Assembly (NCBI GenBank): GCA_903885605.1
Contig: CAISJD010000163.1
Span: forward strand, 1-60,986
Length of the DNA stretch: 60,986 nt
Source: an uncultured Chthonomonas sp.
Lineage (GTDB): Bacteria > Armatimonadota > Chthonomonadetes > Chthonomonadales > CAJBBX01
Reading direction: 5' to 3'
Within the stretch, counting starts at the first letter, position 1; the number at the start of each line of letters is the position of its first letter. The translations under genes and the position numbers were made by a program. This document shows, one piece after another, positions 55,364 through 60,986 of this stretch. Below the pieces are notes generated by a model, which saw only the letters and a program-made list of their open reading frames with translations, ran no database searches and had not been told where the DNA came from.

Positions 55364-55918
55364 CTACTGCCTCTCGTCTTTGCCGCCGGCCTTCAGCGCG
55401 TCGCGCGTGAAGAAGGCCAGTTGGACCTCCACATCGACCGTCCTCGACTTCGGGTCGGACGACGCCACGTTGAGCTTGTCAATCACCAGTCTGCCGGCGG
55501 GATCTTCCAGCTTGTAGAGAAACGGGATGGCCTGGGCGAAATCGCCGGCGAATCTGACAGTGAGCGTCTGGCGGGCAAGGTCGCCCTGCCTCTTCTGGCG
55601 CAGCGGCTTGAGTTCGCGCAGATGGAGCCCCGTGCGGGTGGCCAGGGCTTGCACATCGTTGACGACCTGTGGCATCACCTTCTCGGCGGGACCGTCGTAG
55701 AGCATGCCCCGGAGGGCCGGCGTCATCCGTTCGGTCTCGGCGCGCAGCCGCTTGAGCGACGCCTCCGCTTCGTGCGACTGACGGCGCGCCTCAACCGGCG
55801 GGAGCTGCGACTTGTTGCCTGTGGAAGGGCTGACGCTGAGCCACAGGGCGGCCGCTACGACTACCATTCCGATGCCGACCACGACCCGCTCACGCACGGG
55901 CCTTGAGCTTATGGTCAT
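55364..55918 (-). CDS. GspM/PilO-like assembly protein
   Basis: 184 residues. N-terminal TM helix (VVVGIGMVVVAAALWLSV, about 13-30), a coiled-coil region (about 40-70, EARRQSHEAEASLKRLRAETERM), and a ferredoxin-like PilO/T2SSM_b domain (about 80-175) with QTLTVRFAGDFAQAIPFLYKLEDPAGRLVIDKLNV. It forms the inner-membrane platform with the PilM/PilN-like protein. The ATG lies 3 bp after the upstream gene's stop and the next start is 5 bp downstream, so translation is tightly coupled. Confidence 0.82.
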   Translation of the reverse strand: MTISSRPVRERVVVGIGMVVVAAALWLSVSPSTGNKSQLPPVEARRQSHEAEASLKRLRAETERMTPALRGMLYDGPAEKVMPQVVNDVQALATRTGLHLRELKPLRQKRQGDLARQTLTVRFAGDFAQAIPFLYKLEDPAGRLVIDKLNVASSDPKSRTVDVEVQLAFFTRDALKAGGKDERQ

Positions 55919-55921
55919 ACC

Positions 55922-57436
55922 TCAGACGCCTCCGTCCGTGGGCCGCTTCCGTACGGCGCTTCGGGTCGGAGCCGGCTCGACCTCACGAGCCAGGGTGGCG
56001 ACTACCAGGAAACCCACCGAGTTCGAAGGCGTGCCCGGTAGCGCTGTGGTAGCCACCGGTCCCGCGCCCTGCACATCGCCCAGGTATCCGAGCCGGACCT
56101 CCGAGAAGCGTCCTGTCTTCTGCAGGTTGACGACAAGCATGGTGGGCGCCTCGGGCTTGTTGGTCATGCCGTGAAGCGCGACGCGGCCAGCCCGGTCGAT
56201 GGCCAGCTGCGTCAGGTAGGTTCCACCCTCGCGAGGCGCCGCCTGGCTCACGGCGTGGAGGACGTCTACCATGGGCTCGTGGCGCGCAAGGCCTTCCGTG
56301 GCCGTGGTCCAGGAGCGGAGCATGGCATCGTGGGAGGCCTTCGCGCTCTTGAGGGCCAGTTTCGCGGTTGCCAGCCGCGCGTTTTCCCGGACGCCAAGCG
56401 TCCTTGCGGCCGCCTGCGTACGGGTGGCCTGGAACGCCCAGCCCACGGCGCCGACCAGGACGATGGACGCCGCGGCTATGGCTGCCATACCCATCATCCG
56501 CTTCCGTTGGACTGCACGGCGTTCAGAACGCTCCAAGGGAACCAGGTTGACCCTGGCGGCGCCAACCTCTGGTTGCGCCGCGAGGCCCGCGGCAGTGGCG
56601 TACGGCAGCCAATCGGGAGCGCCAGGCATCAGCGTCGTGACGATCGACCGGCACACCAGGCCTGTTTGCGCGCCGATCGCACGAGACATGCCCTCGCCGT
56701 CGCACTCCGGCCCGGCGAGTTCGATATCGACAGGTCCCGGCAGGCGTTCGGCAGCGTAAGCCATCAGGGTGCGGGTTACTTCATCGGCCTCGTCAGCCTC
56801 AACCACGGCGCCGCGGGAGAAGAGCGTCCGGCCGTCTTCGGCGATGACGACGTCGAGCTCGCCGCCGTCGCACGAGACCAGGAGGTGCGGGGCCGCGCGG
56901 CCCAAGGTGTGTTCGGCCAGCGCAAGGGCAGAGACGCCGATACGCCTCACCTCCAGTCCCGCCTCGTCGAAGATCGACAGCAGGTCGGAGACGAGCTGCT
57001 TGCGGACGCCCACGACAAGGACGCTCATCAGCTCGTCTGCCGGGTCGTCCGACAGCACCTGATGGCCCAGTACCGCCTCCTCAAGCGGCCAGGGAACGTA
57101 CTGCTGCGCCTCGAAGCGTACCATGCCCTCTACCATGTCGGACGTGGCGCGGGGCAATGAGGCGACCTTGGCGGTGACCAACCGGCGTGGCACACAGGTA
57201 TCTGCCGTCGTCGCCTTGATGCCGCCGGCGGCCAGCGCAGCCCGGATCGCGGCCATCACGTCGCCTGCGTGAAGTGTCAGATCATCCCACGCGGCGCATG
57301 GAAGCGGCGCAGAGCCCCGGCGTACCGCACGGCAAGCGCCTGCGCGCACTTCGGCCTCCACAGCTCGGACCGAGCTGCGTCCTATCACCACTGCCACCCG
57401 ACCTGCCCGTCCGGGCTTGCCTCCGCTCATCGCCAC
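55922..57436 (-). CDS. GspL-like protein: PilM actin-like domain fused to a PilN-like membrane domain
   Basis: 504 residues. The N-terminal actin-like PilM/GspL cytoplasmic domain (about 12-320) includes MVRFEAQQYVPWPLEEAVLGHQ and SVLVVGVRKQLVSDLLSIFDEAGLEVRRIGV; a TM helix follows (MMGMAAIAAASIVLVGAVGWAF, about 330-352), then a coiled coil and a PilN-like domain (about 360-504) with VDVLHAVSQAAPREGGTYLTQLAIDRAGRVALHGMT. This matches GspL, or a PilM-PilN fusion of type IV pilus systems. GTG 57436 has AGGAGG 11 nt upstream; ATG 57430 is the alternative. Lies 4 bp after gspK and 3 bp before gspM. Confidence 0.85.
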   Translation of the reverse strand: MAMSGGKPGRAGRVAVVIGRSSVRAVEAEVRAGACRAVRRGSAPLPCAAWDDLTLHAGDVMAAIRAALAAGGIKATTADTCVPRRLVTAKVASLPRATSDMVEGMVRFEAQQYVPWPLEEAVLGHQVLSDDPADELMSVLVVGVRKQLVSDLLSIFDEAGLEVRRIGVSALALAEHTLGRAAPHLLVSCDGGELDVVIAEDGRTLFSRGAVVEADEADEVTRTLMAYAAERLPGPVDIELAGPECDGEGMSRAIGAQTGLVCRSIVTTLMPGAPDWLPYATAAGLAAQPEVGAARVNLVPLERSERRAVQRKRMMGMAAIAAASIVLVGAVGWAFQATRTQAAARTLGVRENARLATAKLALKSAKASHDAMLRSWTTATEGLARHEPMVDVLHAVSQAAPREGGTYLTQLAIDRAGRVALHGMTNKPEAPTMLVVNLQKTGRFSEVRLGYLGDVQGAGPVATTALPGTPSNSVGFLVVATLAREVEPAPTRSAVRKRPTDGGV

Positions 57437-57440
57437 GTTG

Positions 57441-58790
57441 CTAGGGACCTCCTGTTGACGGCGGGCTGGTTGATCGCCAACTGGACCAGCCGGGGCTTCG
57501 GGCTACCTCGCGCCACTGCAGCACGCGTCCCGGCGGGGGCGCGCTCTGGGCGTCGGTGGCCGTCTCGGCTGTGGCGGCTGCCGTCGCCTCGGGTAAATCC
57601 ACCAGCGCCTCCACGACGTACGGCATCGCCAGGCCGGGCATGCGCACCCGTACCCGAACAAGATAGACGGACGACTTGGTGCACAGGTTGTCGATCAGCA
57701 CCTGTAGTTGCTGACGGTTCAGCGACGCAAGCTGAAACAGGTCGTTGAGGCCGGCGAAGAGCGTGCCGCCCTGCCGCGCGGTGATGAGCGCCGACAGGAT
57801 CGTCTGGTCCACTCCCGGCAAGGCGGCGAGCACATCCGTGGGCGCCAGGTTGATGTTTACCACGCCCGGTCGGAACGGGTCGTCGGTCACGGTGACCTTG
57901 TCGCCGATGCTCTGCATCACAGTGCGGGTGAAACCAGGCACGTTTAGCAGGTCGGAGACGCTCCTAACGCCGTCGGCGCCAGTCTGCGATCGACGCTGGA
58001 CCAGGCGATCAGCCAGCGTCCGCGAGATGCCGAGGCGAGTGACCAGGGCGTCGGCGGTGGCCGTCAGGATGTTGGTCCTCTGGGTGCCCGTAGCATCGAC
58101 GTTTCGCTCGCGGGAGTAGGTCGTCAGCAATTCGCAGAGCGCGGGCGTCGCCTCGGTGGTCTCCAAGGCCTGCTGCCGTGTGTCGGCCAAGGCGCCGCCG
58201 TCGTCAGCGTCGGAGGCTCCAGCCGGACCATAGAGCATCGCAGTCGTGAAGCCTCGCAGGAGCAGCAGTTCGCCCAGCGTGTCGAACGGGGCGTTCTTCG
58301 CGCTGTAAGGGCGCGGCAGGGCCTGGTAGGTGTCGGACTCGGCGCCCTGGCTCCCGTTGGTGGCTTCCGGCGTCTCGTTGGCATCGCGCCAATCGACGAT
58401 GGCGCAGGCCAGCGACGGATCGTCCCTGAGGACCGGCAGGGCCGCGAGCGACGCCGTGGAGGCGAGGTTCAGGTTCAGGCGCGAGGCGGTATCCACGACC
58501 TCGACCCGGTACCATCCGTCGCCGGCTCGTGTCCATCCGTTGGCGTCTGTGTCAGGAGGCGGTGCGAGCTCGGGCGCCACGGCGCCTCCATTGGTGAGAT
58601 GCGCCAGCTGGGCGGCCATGCTGGTGACGGCCCCGCGGGCGATCCAATGTGCCTGGGCCTCGGCTACGGCCGCCGATGAGGATCGGTTGTCTCCGCGTAC
58701 GCGTACCGTCAGGGCGACGGCCACCGAGACCAGAATGACCATGATGAACAACACGGGCACCAGTGCTTGCCCACGCCGGCGCGCGCTCAT
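57441..58790 (-). CDS. gspK: GspK: atypical minor pseudopilin
   Basis: 449 residues. Tip pseudopilin of type II secretion. It starts MSARRRGQALVPVLFIMVILVSVAVALTVRVR; the prepilin-like cleavage site would be G|QALVPVL, without the Glu5 of the other pseudopilins, typical of GspK. The large soluble part has SAM/HhH-like modules: RLNLNLASTASLAALPVL, LLNVPGFTRTVMQSIGDKVTV and VNINLAPTDVLAALPGVDQTI. ATG 58790 overlaps the gspJ stop by 4 bp (ATGA). Upstream sequence in the frame belongs to gspJ. Tip complex with GspH-I-J. Confidence 0.88.
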   Translation of the reverse strand: MSARRRGQALVPVLFIMVILVSVAVALTVRVRGDNRSSSAAVAEAQAHWIARGAVTSMAAQLAHLTNGGAVAPELAPPPDTDANGWTRAGDGWYRVEVVDTASRLNLNLASTASLAALPVLRDDPSLACAIVDWRDANETPEATNGSQGAESDTYQALPRPYSAKNAPFDTLGELLLLRGFTTAMLYGPAGASDADDGGALADTRQQALETTEATPALCELLTTYSRERNVDATGTQRTNILTATADALVTRLGISRTLADRLVQRRSQTGADGVRSVSDLLNVPGFTRTVMQSIGDKVTVTDDPFRPGVVNINLAPTDVLAALPGVDQTILSALITARQGGTLFAGLNDLFQLASLNRQQLQVLIDNLCTKSSVYLVRVRVRMPGLAMPYVVEALVDLPEATAAATAETATDAQSAPPPGRVLQWREVARSPGWSSWRSTSPPSTGGP

Positions 58791-59590
58791 TGTCGCCAAC
58801 CGGGCGCCAGAGCGTGTACCGGCAAATGCGGGAGCGCCGGGCGCGGACGCCGCATGCCCTGGCCACCTCCCGACGCGGAGGACGACGCGGCTACGGGGGC
58901 CTGGCCCCGCTCCTGAGGCGTGGGCGTAATGATCTTGACCATGGCCGAGGCCGTGTCCAGGGCGCCCCGGTCGCCCGCAAGCTCCACGGTGATCTCGGCC
59001 GTCGCGGGCAGCTCCGTATCGCCCTGCGTCGCCCCCTCGGATGCCGCGGCTGGTTCGACTGCCGCTTGATAGGACCAATCAGACCGCTCCGAGCCGTCCG
59101 ACGCGACCAGCCGCAGCGTCAGCCCGGTGACCCGGCGGCTCAGGAGGTCCGATGGGCTTGGCGATGCGCCGAACTCATCCATAGGCTCCGCGCTGACCGT
59201 GCGGTAGAGCGTCTGGTCGGAATGGTTCAGCGTGTAGGTCACGGTACCCACGTCGGACTGCGGCGGCGCCTGAAGCAGCTCCTCGTCAGCGGCGAGGCGC
59301 CGCAACCTGACGTGGGTGGTGGTCAGGCGCAGGACCTCGCCCTCGTCGCCACCGGAGGCGATGAAGCACGAGCTGGGGTTGCCGGCGGAGGCGTAGGCGT
59401 TGCGGAGGTCCTTCACCAGAACCGAGAGCACGGATCGCGCCTCCTCGGCGGCATCGGTCCGTGACCGGGCCCGGGCGTCGTTCCGGAGTGCCATGGACAT
59501 GGCGAAGCCTGTGGCCACCGAGATGATGGCCATCAGCACCAACGCCACCATCACCTCCACCAGGGTGTATGCACGGCGTGTGCGGGACAT
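58787..59590 (-). CDS. gspJ: GspJ-like minor pseudopilin
   Basis: 267 residues. Type IV prepilin leader MSRTRRA then YTLVEVMVALVLMAIISVATGFAMSMAL: the canonical hydrophobic helix with Glu5, but Ala instead of Gly before the cleavage point. The rest is a beta-rich domain (about 40-215), then a low-complexity Ala/Ser/Gly/Pro tail. The start overlaps the gspI stop by one base (TGATG) and its stop overlaps gspK by 4 bp. Assignment as GspJ is from order and size. If Ala at -1 is not tolerated, processing by the prepilin peptidase would be slow. Confidence 0.8.
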   Translation of the reverse strand: MSRTRRAYTLVEVMVALVLMAIISVATGFAMSMALRNDARARSRTDAAEEARSVLSVLVKDLRNAYASAGNPSSCFIASGGDEGEVLRLTTTHVRLRRLAADEELLQAPPQSDVGTVTYTLNHSDQTLYRTVSAEPMDEFGASPSPSDLLSRRVTGLTLRLVASDGSERSDWSYQAAVEPAAASEGATQGDTELPATAEITVELAGDRGALDTASAMVKIITPTPQERGQAPVAASSSASGGGQGMRRPRPALPHLPVHALAPGWRQ

Positions 59591-60021
59591 CAGGATGAGG
59601 CCCCCGTTGCCGCGGGGGCCGTCTCAGGCTGGGCAACTGAGACAAAGGTGTCGAACACAAGCGACCGGGTGGCGGCCCCTCCCGACCAGGTGACCGTCAG
59701 GATGACGTGGTAGAGCTCCTGCCACTCGGTGGCCTCCACAGACTGCGTGTAGGCGTAGCCGGGGTACTCCTCGCCGAACTCCCCCTGCTGCTCACCCACG
59801 GTGATCTCATCGGGTGCGGCCTCCAGCCTCGCCAGCTGCCTCTCGGCGAGCATGGCCGCGTTGGTTCGTTGGGCCGCCATCGCCTGGCTGCGAATAGCCG
59901 AGGTGATGCAGAGGATGGCCGCCACGACGCCCACAAACAGCAGCACTGTGGCGACCGTCATCTCCACCAGCGTGAAACCGGCTCGGCGTCGCCGGTCAGG
60001 GCGCATCCGGCTGGACCCCAT
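59590..60021 (-). CDS. gspI: GspI/PilV-like minor pseudopilin
   Basis: 143 residues. Prepilin leader RRRRAG|FTLVEMTVATVLLFVGVVAAILCITSAI with Gly-1 and Glu5; AERQLARLEA after the helix is typical of GspI/PilV, and a small beta domain follows (about 75-130). Start: ATG 60021 overlaps gspH by 26 bp; in-frame ATG 60006 (overlap 11 bp, GGGG 9 nt upstream) is equally likely. The order gspH-I-J-K is that of classic type II secretion operons. Confidence 0.85.
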   Translation of the reverse strand: MGSSRMRPDRRRRAGFTLVEMTVATVLLFVGVVAAILCITSAIRSQAMAAQRTNAAMLAERQLARLEAAPDEITVGEQQGEFGEEYPGYAYTQSVEATEWQELYHVILTVTWSGGAATRSLVFDTFVSVAQPETAPAATGASS

Positions 60022-60550
60022 TTGGCAGGATGAAGACGCGGCCTGTGGCAGCGGTCACTTCAAGGTCAGCGTTGTAGCCGTGGCGCGAGACGATCTGGAT
60101 TGCGGCGCCCTCGCAGGAGCCGTCGTCTTCGAACGTCACCAGCGTATCGACCTTGCCCGGCGTGTCGGCCGTTCCGGAGCCCTCGGAGGCCTTACGGACC
60201 TCGAGGATCCGTACGTCCTCGGGTAGCCGCACCCTTCGGACCGACGGCTGCCGCGCGTCGGCGGAACCGGTGCTGAGCTCCACCGGCAGGTCCAGGTCAC
60301 CGGGAGGGGCTGCAGGCTCGCAGCTTAACTCATCCCGTTGGGCGTCAATATGGACCGCTACCGAGGCGCCTGATGCGGATGCCTGGTAGCGTGACCATGC
60401 CAGCAGGTCCGCCACGTCCGTGACGGCCTGGCGAAACGCCACACGCTGGACGACGCGCGAGTAGGCGGGCACGGCGGCGCTGGAGACGACAGCCATGATG
60501 ATGACAATCACGATCATCTCGATCAGCGTCACGCCTCGCCTCCGGCACAT
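59996..60550 (-). CDS. gspH: GspH-like minor pseudopilin
   Basis: 184 residues. Leader MCRRRG|VTLIEMIVIVIIMAVVSSAAVPAYSR with Gly-1 and Glu5; then DLLAWSRYQASASGASVAVHIDAQRDEL, the GspH-type AR..A...G..V.. pattern, and a beta-rich domain ending ATGRVFILPNGV. ATG 60550 places the leader at standard length; a GTG at 60580 would add ten residues. The gap after gspG is 40 bp and its 3' end overlaps gspI. Confidence 0.86.
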   Translation of the reverse strand: MCRRRGVTLIEMIVIVIIMAVVSSAAVPAYSRVVQRVAFRQAVTDVADLLAWSRYQASASGASVAVHIDAQRDELSCEPAAPPGDLDLPVELSTGSADARQPSVRRVRLPEDVRILEVRKASEGSGTADTPGKVDTLVTFEDDGSCEGAAIQIVSRHGYNADLEVTAATGRVFILPNGVQPDAP

Positions 60551-60590
60551 TCGCCTGCCGGAGGCCGCTCCGCCATACACCGTCGCGTGG

Positions 60591-60986
60591 CTACTGCTGC
60601 TGATGGACGTTCCAGTTGCCCAGGTCATCGTTTGTGCCGGGCTGCTTATCGGGGCCTGCAGAGTAGATGTCATAGTCGTTGCCGTGGTCGCCCGGGTTGG
60701 CATAGATGTATGGATTGCCCCAGGGATCCTGCGGCACGCCGTTCTTGAGATACGGGCCGCCCCACTTCGGGTTGTTGCTCACGTTGCTCTGGAAGGCGTT
60801 CAGCCCCTCATCGGCGGTGGGGTACTCGCCGGTATCGAGCTTGTAGGTCTCCATCGTGTTGTCCAGCGTGCTGATGTCCGACGTGGCTTTGGCGAGGCGC
60901 GCGTCCTCGGTTCGGTTGATGACGCGCGGGATCACTACGGCCGCCAGGATCGCCAGAATGATGATTACGACCAGCAGCTCAATGAG
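60591..60986 (-). CDS. gspG: GspG major pseudopilin, 5' end outside the window
   Basis: At least 131 residues are visible. It enters the window within the hydrophobic N-terminal helix (LIELLVVIIILAILAAVVIPRV), so only the leader and first few mature residues are missing. The C-terminal T2SSG domain is complete: TYKLDTGEYPTADEGLNAF, GGPYLKNGVPQDPWGNPYIY, NPGDHGNDYDIYSAGPDK, with the Asp-rich calcium loop near the end. This is the major subunit of the pseudopilus and the first visible gene of the gspG-H-I-J-K-L-M-C-D unit; gspE and gspF are presumably beyond the window or elsewhere. Confidence 0.95.
   Translation of the reverse strand, partial: LIELLVVIIILAILAAVVIPRVINRTEDARLAKATSDISTLDNTMETYKLDTGEYPTADEGLNAFQSNVSNNPKWGGPYLKNGVPQDPWGNPYIYANPGDHGNDYDIYSAGPDKQPGTNDDLGNWNVHQQQ

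Overview
The window is a high-GC bacterial chromosome segment, densely coded on both strands, with no mobile element, integrase or CRISPR array that I can recognise. It looks like the core genome of a diderm: there are Kdo-synthesis genes (kdsD, kdsC), a large predicted outer-membrane beta-barrel ending in Phe, and most of a type II secretion/pseudopilus operon with its secretin. HspR beside dnaK/dnaJ, a two-CxxC DnaJ, a PilM-PilN-type fused GspL, a large Ig-repeat secreted protein and several leaderless-looking genes argue against Proteobacteria. Armatimonadota or a nearby deep-branching diderm phylum is my best guess. That is inference; no rRNA is present to settle it.

Layout. 1-2.8 kb: 3' part of dnaK, then dnaJ and hspR. 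2.9-6.3 kb (minus): purN with a secreted DUF4380-like gene, then purH under its own promoter, a ZTP (pfl-type) riboswitch and an overlapping terminator. 6.6-11 kb (plus): a zf-HC2 anti-sigma-like membrane protein and a 1098-residue repeat-bearing beta-barrel. 11.2-15.8 kb (plus): kdsD-kdsC-miaA-hfq-dapF-TIM-barrel isomerase. 15.8-19.1 kb (minus): tRNA-Pro(GGG) without encoded CCA, the CCA-adding enzyme, and a K+ channel with an RCK module on each side of the pore. 19.1-24.2 kb (plus): mutY, an S9 peptidase and tldD. 24.2-28.5 kb: SpoIIM/DUF95 and RDD membrane proteins (divergent), a cobalamin-type ABC ATPase and tyrS. 28.6-37.2 kb: GH38 alpha-mannosidase and a GHMP sugar kinase (minus), divergent TPR and YfhO-like genes (plus), and a lidless Hsp70-like protein (minus). 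37.5-42.4 kb: a 1617-residue secreted protein with ten Ig-like repeats. 42.4-46.8 kb: SRPBCC protein, cobalamin adenosyltransferase, ferredoxin, plsC and transketolase. 46.9-51.5 kb: atpG (minus), then nusB-folD and atpD-atpC (plus). 51.6-61 kb (minus): gspG(partial)-H-I-J-K-L-M-C-D.

How the parts fit. Purine and one-carbon genes (purN, purH with its ZTP switch, folD) form one theme. Envelope biogenesis (Kdo, plsC, beta-barrel, type II secretion, large secreted protein) forms a second. Cobalamin use (adenosyltransferase and BtuD-like ATPase) forms a smaller third. Most transcription units have recognisable sigma70-type promoters (TTGNNN, 16-18 bp, TATAAT-like) and GC-rich hairpin terminators with weak T tracts.

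The observations I rate highest are the complete purH riboswitch/terminator arrangement, a NusB carrying an internal insertion of about 120 residues, the repeat-bearing beta-barrel linked to an anti-sigma-like gene, the split F-ATPase genes, and a shared pattern of -10 boxes lying 6-7 nt from start codons.
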